DNA of 64,000 bases from Plasmodiophora brassicae (lineage: Eukaryota; Endomyxa: Phytomyxea; Phytomyxea; Plasmodiophorida), in assembly GCA_036867785.1 (NCBI GenBank), contig CP145412.1, positions 124,001 through 188,000 on the forward strand, written 5' to 3'. Under the pieces are notes generated by a model. It did no database searches. It was not told the origin of the DNA and saw only the letters and a program-made list of their open reading frames with translations. Made by a program: the position numbers and the translations under genes. Positions 1 through 9,627 of this stretch are shown here, piece after piece; the first letter of the stretch is position 1, and every line of letters begins with the position of its first letter.

Positions 1-557
1 GGACCCGTCAGCAATCATCCAGCCGTGCACCAGACGTCAATCCTGGAACTGGCGGGAAGGCATCCCGGCCTGGCAGTGCTTATCACCTTTCGGGCCATAC
101 GGAACGATCGGACGTAGATGTCGGTAGCATGCGCGCCAGAATGAGGTCATATGCGAGGTCGGTCTCGCAACCTGGACGACTCCATCCCAAGTTTCTGACC
201 CCAACCCGGCCAGTTTGCGAATGACAGTCCGCGGTGCCGGGGCATCCACGTCGCCCCCGATGTAGAGAAGCTTAGGGGGTTTATTTGCGTTTCGCGCTTT
301 TCAGGCAGGCGCCTCGGTCTCGGGTCCCCCGGCCTGGCAGTGCCGGCCTACCACCTTGGTGCTGGGATCTAGTACAGTGACCCGCAATGTTCACCCATGT
401 ACGTATCGCGTGTCTGATCATCAAGGACCGCCCATGTACGATAAATCTAAAAGTTGTCCTACTCCCTGTTGGCAACAGAACGAGGCAAGTTGTATTGTTC
501 AAAGTTCTGGGAATGAACCGGCCGGTCACGCTGGTATTTGGCACGCAGACGTCCATG
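1..557. other. No gene recognised
   Basis: I see no open frame here that looks like real coding sequence. A 15-bp direct repeat (CCGGCCTGGCAGTGC) occurs near positions 65-80 and 328-343. The stretch is probably the 3' flank of the zinc-finger gene that ends at 558 on the minus strand. Confidence 0.4.
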
Positions 558-1616
558 TTAGCTCGAACGGAAGTAGTACTGTTGATCAACTTCTTCAGCG
601 GTCAAACGGTGGTCATCGCGTAAGTGGATACGAAGGTCGTTCGCATTCATATGGGTCACGGGCAAACGGCAAATAGGGCACATCATCTCGACAGAAAGAG
701 CAGAAGGTTGCTGATTTAAGTCAGGAGTTTCAAAGACCAGTGGGTCCTGGCAGACAAGGTATTGAAAACTTGTGCCCATGGCAGTGACGGCCGGGCGCTG
801 CGAAATAGCACACCCTGGACACTCACTCAGGTGTCCCCGGAGACCGGCTTTCGATGCAAACACCATGTGGCACGACTGGCATTGATAACCGAGGCGGTTA
901 AGTTTAAGAGATTCGCAGCGCTTCTCGTGTCCTCTACGTTTTGCGGGATTGACGAGCATTATTTGACAATGCCGGCATTGGTTGCCATGGATCACTGCTG
1001 ACGGAGCGCACCCGGTGCCGCACTCTGGATTCGATGCCTGGTGCTGGCGAAATCCGTATCTGCTTCTGAATCCGTGTCTACAAGCTAGGCATTGTACGGC
1101 TAGGCGCCCTGCTTCGATGACCAATTTTGTGCCAGGGATTGGTTCACTCGCTATACAGCTGTGCGTCTCGTGTGACACGCGACTGTGGCGAGTGGAGAAT
1201 GTTGTCCCGCAATACTGGCACTGCAAAGAATTGACGTTTCCAGAAAGCGGGGACAACGAAGTTGCTTGATGGCCATTACCGAGATCCACCCTGTCGTCGC
1301 TGGGGCATAGGCCGAGCGTGCGGGCATCGGAAGGACCAGATTGGCCACACGGGCCATCCGCGCCAGGATGATCAGCGGCGTAGCTGAAGTTGGGGTCGGG
1401 GCGGGGGTCGTCCATGCGGGGAAAGGAAGACGCGGGTTGGTCCAATATGGCGGCACCACCTGCGCCAGCAAGATTATGGGCGTCGAACGCGTCGAAGTCG
1501 AAGAAGGTAACGGCCTCGGCCCAGGCGTCGTCGTCGTCGTGTTCGCAAGCGGCAACGAGGACGCCCGACCGGAACGTTAACAGCAGCGCACACAGCGACA
1601 ATTTCAGGAGGACCAT
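558..1616 (-). CDS. Secreted C2H2-type zinc-finger protein
   Basis: This is an uninterrupted frame of 352 residues. It opens with a classic signal peptide (MVLLKLSLCALLLTF, cleavage likely near residue 22), followed by an acidic, low-complexity region to about residue 130. Five C2H2 or C2HC finger-like units follow, with first cysteines near residues 133, 176, 214, 246 and 313; the last one reads CPICRLPV and ends in HLRDDH. I chose the ATG at 1616 because upstream codons in the same frame only read through the palindromic repeat at 1672-1781. Zinc fingers behind a signal peptide suggest a protein exported from the cell, perhaps an effector, but that role is inference. No paralogue is obvious in the window except the one-finger secreted protein at 13868. 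Confidence 0.7.
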   Translation of the reverse strand: MVLLKLSLCALLLTFRSGVLVAACEHDDDDAWAEAVTFFDFDAFDAHNLAGAGGAAILDQPASSFPRMDDPRPDPNFSYAADHPGADGPCGQSGPSDARTLGLCPSDDRVDLGNGHQATSLSPLSGNVNSLQCQYCGTTFSTRHSRVSHETHSCIASEPIPGTKLVIEAGRLAVQCLACRHGFRSRYGFRQHQASNPECGTGCAPSAVIHGNQCRHCQIMLVNPAKRRGHEKRCESLKLNRLGYQCQSCHMVFASKAGLRGHLSECPGCAISQRPAVTAMGTSFQYLVCQDPLVFETPDLNQQPSALSVEMMCPICRLPVTHMNANDLRIHLRDDHRLTAEEVDQQYYFRSS

Positions 1617-1671
1617 GGCTGAACTCGGCAATTGCGCGTAGAGATGGCAGCGGGTCGACCCGACCCGAGTC

Positions 1672-1781
1672 GACCCGGGTCGACCCGACCCGACCCGATC
1701 ACCCGTTGGGGTTCCCAGTCGACCCGGGTCAGACCCGCCGCGCCCGCCCATGACCCGGGTCGACCCGGGTCGACCCGGGTC
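1672..1781. repeat. Patch of GACCCGGGTC palindromic repeats
   Basis: There are five perfect copies of the 10-bp palindrome GACCCGGGTC (starts 1672, 1721, 1752, 1762, 1772), with degenerate copies between them. The last three are directly abutting. The patch lies 55 to 165 bp upstream of the start codon of the zinc-finger gene at 558-1616, so it could be part of its promoter. Confidence 0.85.
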
Positions 1782-2425
1782 CTGGACCTGCAGATGGTAT
1801 AGCGGACTTGGGGGTGGCAGACACTGATCTCGACTCTCGGCCCTCGGGTGCCGGGACTTGCTGATGGCCGGCCCGCCGTCCCTGGCCGCAGATTGAGCTT
1901 CGAGCACCTTCATGTTGTGTTAACGTACACTCGTCGTCGAGTTTACTTGGCACTAGAGTATTCGCAAGAATGCCAAGATTGCAAGTCACTCAGTCGCAGA
2001 CGGCGCCACTGCAAATTCCGAATCTTCATCGTTGGATGCGACGACAGCGATAAACAGCCTGCGAACTTTGCTAAAGTCGAAGGAAAAGCACTCAGACCAC
2101 CTAGAGAAGTGAATCTTCCAGCGAGTCCTTCGAGAACGAACTGCAGCGGTGGTTCTCCCACCGGAAATGTCAGGAGAGCAAAGCTCCCGTGACGTTCGCA
2201 CGTGGTTCAAGGTTAGTTAGCAACTGTTTCCACGGGTCGCGATGAGGGCACGTGACTTCATGGGCTTCAACCTCGGTTACGCCGCACGCGCCTGTGCGAC
2301 CGGCCAGCGGACCAGCAGCGAGTGCCATATGCGAATTACAGTCCTTCAGACGTCGTATTCTATTAAACCGTCGACCGTCATGTCTTATGGAGGTGTTTCC
2401 CGGCCAGTGGCTTGACATTCATTCC

Positions 2426-2499
2426 GACCCGGGTCGACCCGGGTCTGACCCGGGTCTGACCCGGGTCCGACCCGTTGGCCTCAGGACTCGACCCGGGTC
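2426..2499. repeat. Second patch of GACCCGGGTC palindromic repeats
   Basis: Five perfect copies of the same palindrome begin at 2426, 2436, 2447, 2458 and 2490, with spacers of 0 or 1 base between the first four. The two patches flank about 650 bp without a recognisable gene (about 1782-2425). Confidence 0.85.
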
Positions 2500-2689
2500 A
2501 GACCCGACTCGGCTGTTCACCGACGTCGAGTGGTACAGTGCTGGAGCGGTTTGACACGACGATTTCTGGGTTCGACGGGCGACAAGCGCAACAACGGGTT
2601 AGAAATTGTCGGTCTAGTCGCGAACGTGACATTGAGATGGACAAGATCGTCTCAGCGGTTGCGTACGTCGAGTCCTCCTGGCCAGATCT

Positions 2690-2835
2690 TGCAATCGCAT
2701 CGCATTTCGTAGCTGGCACTGGGCGCCCACGCGTATTGTGTCCAGTCGACGAAGTACCACACCCGTATCTGCAGGTCCAGGCCTCGAAGCGCCCGCATGC
2801 CAGCTACTCTGCGGGACGCCAGCAGTACGCGTTGG
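2690..2835 (-). pseudogene. Decayed fragment of the Sfi1-like gene (part A, inverted)
   Basis: Read on the minus strand, this stretch matches about 23827-23960 of the Sfi1-like gene. Both contain, in the same order, the segments MRA.RGLDLQ / MRARRLDLL and W..DWTQY / WCFDAWMQY. The copy is substituted throughout and has no usable start or continuous frame. It is one of three rearranged pieces within 1.3 kb. Confidence 0.7.
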
Positions 2836-3114
2836 CGTCGCATTCGTCGCCGAACATGCATGCTTCCGACCAGTAGATCGAAGCTACCTAGCTACCGTCA
2901 CCAGCGAATTCCCTGACAGCTCTGTAATTAACTGCCCTGAAAGCCGGTGCACGAAGATGTTTCGAGTACAACGCCAGTTGGCGTAGAGAGGCGCAAATCG
3001 ACTTGCATCATCAGGACCATGGACTGGTGGTCGAGCGTTTCACTGCAAGTGGCTGTCGGTGCCGTGTCCGCCCGACGGATGTCGTCCTCATCAGGTACCA
3101 GGTGCATCGCACGG

Positions 3115-3525
3115 CGCAACACATGAGTGACCATTCGTTTGCGATTGACAAATGGGTTCCTGCCCCTGTCCAGCTCATTTCCAGACATAGGCTCTACCGT
3201 GTGCCACTGTGTGCCTTGGCACATTTCCCACCAGGCGCGTCGGTTCGGAAAGCGTTCACCGTCGAACCACGACGATAATGCCATCAGCGCAACGAGGCGT
3301 GTGTGGCAGGACGTCCTCTTGCTGTCGTGGCGTCAGCGGCACTTGGCGAAAACAGTACGTGTTCTGCACGCATCGAACGGTCTTCGCCGAAAATCTGATA
3401 CCTCGCTGGTTCAGACAATTCATGATCGCGCCATGATATGCACGAGACGATGTCGAGCGTGCTGCGGCGCGCCATCATCGCCTGAACTTGCAGTGTCGCC
3501 CCTGCGGCGCTGAAGAACGTCAACG
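3115..3525 (+). pseudogene. Decayed fragment of the Sfi1-like gene (part B)
   Basis: This plus-strand stretch aligns with about 23420-23795. Shared words include GTGACCATTCGTTTG, GTGTGGCAGGACG, CACTTGGCGA and CTGGTTCAGACAATTC. The first of these is intronic in the intact gene (start of its last intron at 23428), so the copy arose from genomic DNA and not from an mRNA. Frameshifts and stops interrupt it. Confidence 0.8.
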
Positions 3526-3844
3526 TCCGAAGAAAGGGTACACACCGATTCCGACTGAGCGTACGTTACGCCTACCCAGCTGGGAAAGCGTTCAACGAGG
3601 CTTCCTGTGTACGTCTCTCCATCCAAACTAACCTGCACCATTTGCGTTCGGCAATGCTAAAGGCCTCAGATTGTTGCCTACAGCGAGGAGTCATTTGGTA
3701 ACCAATCCACGATCGATGTCTATAGAGAAGGCGTGTGATCTGCTGGTATACAAGCAGTATTCTAGTGAGCCTTATGGCTCGCTAATGGTTTACCATTTGC
3801 ACCCGCCCCTTATCAGTCCAGGAATATTGTCCTTCGTGACGTCC

Positions 3845-3960
3845 ATCGTGTACACCGCGTCGGGTGGACGTACAGGCGCCCGTCGCTGGACATGTCTCTG
3901 CGCACCTTCAGGCTCAGCTCCTGCAATCGGATCGGCGCGTGCCTACTGCATTTAGAAGTC
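3845..3960 (-). pseudogene. Decayed fragment of the Sfi1-like gene (part C, inverted)
   Basis: The minus strand reads IRLQELSLKVRRD and later GRLYVHPTRCTRWT. This corresponds to IRLQELSLMVRKD and WRLYVRRIRWT at about 23940-24030 of the intact gene. With parts A and B it shows a duplicated 3' end that has since been inverted piecemeal. The 3530-3840 stretch between B and C holds nothing I can identify. Confidence 0.75.
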
Positions 3961-4221
3961 AAAGCACCATGGCCATAGCCGCTGGCACAGACGTTGACGC
4001 GCCCGCGCGCCAACGTATATTTCCCGTGTACAGAACGTAGGCAGTGCAACACCTCTCGTGTGATACGGCTGAAATTACCCCACGATACTTCATTCAGAAA
4101 GGTGGCGACGCCCGAACTGACATTGGCGCACGCCACACCAGATTCGGTCGACATTCTGAGCTCGTCTTGGCGCACAACGGTGAATAGAGTTTGACACGCT
4201 ACAGGTGGCGCTGGCAACCCT

Positions 4222-5564
4222 CTAGGGCTGAGGAGACGATGAGGCCGGGACCCAGGGCGCCGGTAGGCGCTTTGCAGCAAGGGCGCCCCAGTCCATTTGA
4301 CTGAACATCCGGTGCCGTCGAATGTCGTCGGCCCCGAACCGCTTCTTCGGCGATTTCTGCAGAAGACCTCGCAGCAGGCTGGCGGCCGTCGACGACACCG
4401 TTATTGGAATGTCGACCTGTGTCCTTGGATCCGCCATGCGCTTGGCGAAGTCCTCGGCGGATTCCGTCTTCGCGTCGAAGACAAACGGCGCCCTGCCGAC
4501 CAGCATCTCGTAGAGCAGAACGCCGAGCGACCAGTACTCGGACGGGTACCCGTACCCACCCCCGAATTCCTCCTGGATCTCATCGCACAGCGCCTCCGGC
4601 GCCAGGCACTGCATCGTCCCACACTTCATGGCGCATAGCGCACCCGGTGCGAGTCTGGTCGCACAGCCGAAATCCACGAGGCGGATGTACCCCTGTTAAT
4701 ACGTGGGCGCGTCAGTACCACGTGTTCTGCGTGCACTCGGCGCCGTGCGTAACGAACCTTCGCGTCCAGGACAATGTTCTCCGATTTGATGTCGCGGTAG
4801 ATGATGGATTTCTTCGTGTGCAGGTAGTCCAGGGCGAGCACGAGCTGCCCGATGTAGAACACGGCGTCCTGCTCCGGCATGGGCGCTCGACCGCGCTCGT
4901 ACATCAGCGTCCACAGGTCCTGACCAGGCACTGAACATTCTAATCAGCGCTCCCGGTGTTGACCTGAAACGGTGCCCGTACCGTATTCCATGCCGAGAAA
5001 CATGGACCGCGGGCCGCTGAACACGTATCGAAGCTCGACAATGAACGGGTGCGATACGTCCTCCATCAACGTCGCCTCCTGCAGCACCATTCGACGAAGT
5101 CGGTTCAGTCGTCCAGGGACGGCTTCGATCTCCTTCCTGTTTGGGCTGTTCGTGTCGGATGACACACATCGATGGAGGCGGACGTACAATGCAACGAAGG
5201 TGTACGTGGCCCTGTGTCTCGCAAGGTACACCTTGCCGAATGACCCACTACCAATCAGGCGAATTCTTCGGAAATCCGCCAGGGTGCAACCCAGGTCCAG
5301 CGGGTGACGACGTTGTTCCGCTGAAGGTTTAGTGGTCTGGGTTGGTGTCGCAACGGGTGCCACCTGGGGAATGGGACCCTTCGCAGGCGGCGGTGATTTC
5401 GAGGATCGCTTGCGAAGCCAGTCTTTGAGCCTAGCGCCGAGGCCGGGTTTACGAGCGGCGACGTTTCTTCGGCGTGCGTCGTCCTCCAGACGGTCGTATC
5501 CGGGTAGAATTCGTGCCTACGTTGGGTCAGCGCCGGTTCGTGATGGTGACGCGACGCCTACCAT
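4222..5564 (-). CDS. AGC-family serine/threonine protein kinase, PKA-like
   Basis: I read five exons: 5564-5562, 5516-5188, 5136-4982, 4930-4758 and 4692-4222. They give 376 residues with every phase consistent. The first intron directly follows the ATG. After a basic tail come the P-loop GSGSFGKV (about residue 84), the lysine in FVALK, the catalytic loop YRDIKSENIVLD (the YRD form is typical of AGC kinases), VDFGCA, and CGTMQCLAPEAL in place of the usual GTPEYLAPE. The catalytic core looks complete. The protein stops about 10 residues after PWVP, so the regulatory AGC C-tail with its hydrophobic ph motif is absent. Substrates and upstream second messenger cannot be told; no cyclic-nucleotide-binding domain is fused to it. 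The single-codon first exon is the weakest part of the model. Confidence 0.85.
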
Positions 5565-5945
5565 GGCGGCGGATGGCGCCAGGCGAGGATCCGTCTGTGC
5601 TCGTCGCCTCTGCCTGACCGTGTAGCATAGCTGACGATTCACCCACTGGGCCACAATATCTTCCTCCAACTGAATCAGTCACAGAGGCCAGCCCGCAGTT
5701 GGCATCCAGTCGACAATGGTACGATCAGATCGGCAAGCCTCCACAGCTCTCGATCAGCGGCATTTGAATCTGGCAAATCGTACAGGAACTATCTGAACGC
5801 CGATACGGCGAAGAGGTCGATATAATGTTAGCGAGGCACGCAACCCGATCCTGTATTCACAAGGGTGAACGCATGGATGGCAGTGCCGACCCTACGGATG
5901 GATAGCCGCCCGCAACTGGCTGATGCGGAACAACGTCTGTCTTCG

Positions 5946-5970
5946 CGGACACCGTGGCGGACTCCGTGAC
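5946..5970 (+). promoter_or_regulatory. CGGAnnCCG doublet upstream of RIT1
   Basis: Two copies, CGGACACCGTGG at 5946 and CGGACTCCGTGAC at 5958, are offset by 12 bp and end 69 bp before the RIT1 start codon. The same arrangement precedes IMP4, the DDX21-like gene and uS11. The rest of 5565-6039 holds nothing else I recognise. Confidence 0.55.
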
Positions 5971-6039
5971 AGGCCCAACATTGGTCACACCGGTCACGCC
6001 GCCGTAGCATGACTTAGGTCGACGCTACTGTAAGGGGCG

Positions 6040-7581
6040 ATGGGCATCATGTCTGATGTGCGGCGTGTGCGCCGTCAGCAGCATTCCCTGCTGAACCGGT
6101 TGCGATCCTGTGCGTCCGACGCCGATTTCGTGTCGGAATTTCACGCGGGGCACCTCAGTGGCCTGACGGTGTTCGCCAACCTGCGCCAGGGGCAATGGTA
6201 CACGCCGCCAGATGCGATGACATGTCACTTCAAATCCAGCGATGGGCACTGTGGTGCATGGAAGTTCAACCCACGTCGGGTTAACGTGCACCTTGTCGCC
6301 GAAGCTATTCGCGGAGGCGGGCTGATCATCGTGGACTCTACACGGAAAGGCAAACGCGTCCCTGACAGCTTCTCGAGAACAATTCCCATCTGGGCGACTG
6401 TTCTGAATCGCATCGCGCAACGGTACATTGCATATCTTTGTCGTTTGCTAGTTTGGACGTCCTTAACGAGTCGCGTAGGCGGACTGGCCGGGAATTCGAT
6501 ACTGGCCTGCATATGCACGGCTCTGTTTCTGAACGGGAGAAGGTCCTGGTCGAGGATCACATTGAGGAGTTCATATCTGTGGTCGTCAACAGCTGCTGCG
6601 ACCTGTCGGTTCTCGACCTGCTCACACGGCCGCTTCGTTGCATTTGGGTCGACCGATCTTCTGTATGGACAGATGTTCAGCATCGCGCGTTCAGCGAACG
6701 TTACCTGGCCGTTATCTGTGTCCGTACGTCAATTCCTGATCCGTGCAACTGAGCTGAGTGTCACGTGCTCATAGCTGACAACAAGTTTCTGCGAGAGTGA
6801 GGTGGCCCAACATGATCGTCAAGGTTGGCATTATATCCAAGGTGTGGTCTCGCCATAATGAGCCTTTGCTTGCTCAGTAACGTTGAACAGGTGCGGGGGA
6901 TGACCACGAGAACTGGTCAGGCAAGCTGACACCTTCCACGTTTGCGCGTCATCGTGGCTGGATCCTGTCCGCCGATTCCGATGAAGAATGCTTGCGACGG
7001 ATTGATGCTCTTGCCACTGAGGGCAATGGTCGTTCACTTGCCGGTACCAGCCTGGTGTCGATCGGTTCGACCGAGATCACCATTCGTCTCCATGTCGCGT
7101 TGTCGGTATTACCCACCGACGGCGCGACGGTGTTCATCTCAACGGGTGCTCTTTCGGATCCAGACGTCAGGTAATCGGCTAGCAACAAACCAAAGCTGGT
7201 CGTTGCTGAAGCGGTTGACATGGCAGACCGGACGTGTACGCTGTACACGTTTCTGACGTGAAAGGACGCCGCCCGTCCCTTGAGACTGCCCTGGGTGGCA
7301 TTCTGGACTTTTGCCTGCAATGGCCGACCGTTACCATCGCGTCTGATCGTGATGCTGTCCTCCCTGGGTGCGTTGCTGTTGCTATCCTGTCCCGTTACTT
7401 CACCGGGCTGGGTGACGAACTAAAGCGCGGCGCTCGTGGCGATGGTCCAGCACTCTCCAAGGAGCGCATCCGGCGTCATATCGAGTACGTGCAGAGGTTC
7501 ATTCCCGGGTGGAACCCGCCTCGATTCCTCGTCCAGCAACTGAATCGATTCTTCCTCGGGGATCCTGCTTTTCGTCACTGA
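6040..7581 (+). CDS. RIT1: Initiator tRNA A64 2'-O-ribosylphosphate transferase
   Basis: Five exons (6040-6422, 6479-6719, 6775-6841, 6891-7170, 7227-7581) give 441 residues. The family adds a phosphoribosyl group to A64 of initiator tRNA-Met, which keeps it out of elongation. Hallmarks seen are FKSSDGH and WKFNPRRVNVHL (residues about 64-85), IIVDSTRKGKRVPDS followed by TIPIW, FDTGLHM with a downstream VSERE segment, YIQGAGDDHENWS across the junction at 6842-6890, and a C-terminal domain ending in IRRHIEYV and the NRFFLG segment, as in yeast Rit1. The donor at 6720 is GTCCGT; the stronger GTACGT at 6724 would break the frame. RIT1 is known from fungi and plants and absent from animals, which narrows the host group. 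The ribosome-gene promoter doublet lies upstream. Confidence 0.9.
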
Positions 7582-8108
7582 CAAGAGGACAGCGTTCCTC
7601 CCATCGGCATATTCGTCACACGTTGTGTCATCGTGACGGGCGCCTTGCGTCAGAAGCTTCCGGATACATGGCGACGAACAGAATCGCTGCAGACGCCCCT
7701 ATCGTCTTCACGAACTCCCTCCCCAACGGCGGACCGATTTGCTCTCTACACCCATGAAGAATTTCGCCAGAACTATTAGTAGATATATCGATGGCCATGC
7801 AACAGTTCTGTGTAGGATGTTGGCAAGTACGGAGAGTGCATAGAACGGGACGGAACGAAATGTGGTCGCGAATGACTTGTCGAGACGGCGTTGTAGCAGA
7901 AACCTGTCAGGTTGAAGGCAATACGCGGCGCTAACGACGGTTCAGTCGCTTCGGCACCCTAAATATGATTCAGGGAAGTTCGTCAAAGGTCAACTCTGCG
8001 GCCAGTCCTTTGGCTGATCAATGTAACGTCCTTTGCATGTCATCATCCGTCACTGAACGTCGATATAAAGTATCCACATGGCCAGAAAACAGTCATTTAC
8101 AAAGACGA
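7582..8108. other. Intergenic stretch, nothing recognised
   Basis: About 530 bp lie between the RIT1 stop and the stop codon of the convergent small zinc-binding protein. It is more AT-rich than its flanks. I see no coding frame, RNA gene or repeat in it. Confidence 0.4.
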
Positions 8109-8520
8109 TCAGCTGCTGGGAACGTAATCCGGGAAACAGTCCTCGAATCTGAGCTTGCCGTGCTTGTTCTGCTGGTGAATCTGCAAATCGCCCAGTTTGG
8201 TCGTGCACATGAAGACTTGGAGGCAGATCTATAAACAGTGTGACGCATCTCTAACTGGTGGATGCATAATTCGTTGGACCTTGCATTTGATGTTCATCAT
8301 CTTGGCCTTGTCTGCGAGCTGGCTGGAGCCACCCTTCTTGGCTTTTGCCTAACGATACGTCGTGAGAACGTGAACGAGCGGAACCATGCAACCCCATCAT
8401 ACAGCTTTTTCCTGGTTCCTTTGCCTCGACATCATTGTCTTGTTCGCATCTACACGGTCATGCCCAATGAGATTCACCGATTAGGGCGTCGCCACAGGAC
8501 GTCTTACTTCCACCACCCAT
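8109..8520 (-). CDS. Small zinc-binding protein of the At2g23090 (DUF1909) family
   Basis: Four exons (8520-8508, 8449-8403, 8348-8280, 8228-8109) give 82 residues. The protein starts MGGGN and has a basic lysine-rich helix (RQRNQEKAAKAKKGG). It then shows the zinc site KCKICLQVFMCTT followed by HQQNKHGKL and ends FEDCFPDYVPSS. Each block lines up with the plant and fungal family (CKVCMQTFICTT, HAEAKHPK, CFPHL). Such proteins are small and nuclear or cytoplasmic, and their function is not established. The gene is divergent from IMP4, so the two probably share a promoter. Its length matches the family, and none of the exons would be found by a search for long frames. Confidence 0.9.
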
Positions 8521-8594
8521 GGCGTCAATCGTAGGGCGCGGTTTGTCGCACTCGAGATCGCCACCGTTACGTCCGGAAGGATTGCCAGTTGCCA

Positions 8595-8619
8595 CGGAGT
8601 CCGCCGCGGAGTCCGTGAC
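8595..8619 (+). promoter_or_regulatory. CGGAGTCCG doublet between the zinc-binding gene and IMP4
   Basis: CGGAGTCCG at 8595 and CGGAGTCCGTGA at 8607 are offset by 12 bp and lie about 35 bp upstream of the conserved IMP4 start. Their position also decides the start: a longer IMP4 frame from 8519 would make this element coding. Confidence 0.55.
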
Positions 8620-8653
8620 GTCGTCGCGTCAGATCCTGGACGTCATCAGCACC

Positions 8654-9581
8654 ATGATTCGCCGGAATGCACGCCTGCGCCGCGAATATATGTACAGGAA
8701 GAGCCTCGAAGGCAAGGAGCGTGCTCTATACGAGAGGAAGAAGCAGGTCAGGAAAGCGCTAGAGGAGGGCACACGCATTCCTACGGAACTGCGCGGCGAG
8801 GAGGCCGACCTTCGTGCCGATCTGCAATTCGACGACGCTCTCACGGAAGGTTGTTGTCTCTTGCTGGATCAACACGTGCTCATCTGCTTATCAATTTGTT
8901 GTAGCCCCTGCGTCGAGTATTGATGACGAATACCGTCACGCGGGAATTCGTGACCCGAAGGTTCTCGTGACGACGTCGCGGAACCCTTCGTCTCGGTTAA
9001 CGCAATTCGCCAGCGAGATGCGATTAATGTTCCCGAACGCGCAGCGTATCAATCGTGGTGCCACGGTCGTAAAAGAGCTGGTTGACGCGTGTCGCTCTAA
9101 TGATGTCACCGACCTGGTGATCGTCCACGAGCATCGCGGTGAGCCGGATGGCCTAATCATATCGCATATGCCGTATGGGCCAACGGCCTACTTCAACATG
9201 ACCGGATGCGTCCTGCGACACGACATCAAGGACGCGAACCTGGGCACCATGTCAGAGGCGTATCCTCACCTGATCTTCGACCGGTTCGACACGCCGCTCG
9301 GCAAGCGTGTGCAGACCATCTTGAAGTACCTGTTCCCTGTACCCAAGCCGGACACCAAACGTGTCCTGTCGTTCGTCAACCGGAACGATTTCATTTCATT
9401 CCGACACCATGTCTACGAACGCCCACACGGCAAGGACGTCGAACTCAGGGAGGTTGGCCCCAGGTTCGAGCTACGCCTCTACCAGATCAAACTCGGAACG
9501 GTCGATATGAAAGAGGCCGAAGACGAATGGGTTCTGCGCCCGTACATGACCACCGCACACAAACGCAAAGCAATTGGATAG
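8654..9581 (+). CDS. IMP4: U3 small nucleolar ribonucleoprotein IMP4
   Basis: Two exons (8654-8849 and 8905-9581) give 290 residues, against 291 in human IMP4. The N-terminus MIRRNARLRREYMYRKSLEG is that of the family, which is why I start here and not at the upstream in-frame ATG at 8519. The Brix domain follows with VTTSRNPSSRL, INRGATVVKELV, VIVHEHRGEPDGLIISH, YGPTAYFNM, LFPVPKPDTKRV, ISFRHHVY and VGPRFELRLYQIKLGT. IMP4 works with MPP10 and IMP3 in the nucleolar small-subunit processome, base-pairing U3 snoRNA with pre-rRNA. It looks intact. Confidence 0.95.
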
Positions 9582-9627
9582 TCTGCCGAATACACATCTC
9601 ACATCTGCGTAATTGTACATTCGTCTA

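Noticed and set aside
1617-1913. N-terminal extension of the secreted C2H2 protein by 99 residues.
   Set aside because: It merely translates the GACCCGGGTC repeat patch, and would bury the signal peptide inside the protein.
8519-8653. Upstream in-frame start for IMP4.
   Set aside because: Family N-termini begin at the residue encoded at 8654, and the extra stretch contains the promoter doublet. Kept only as a possibility in the findings.
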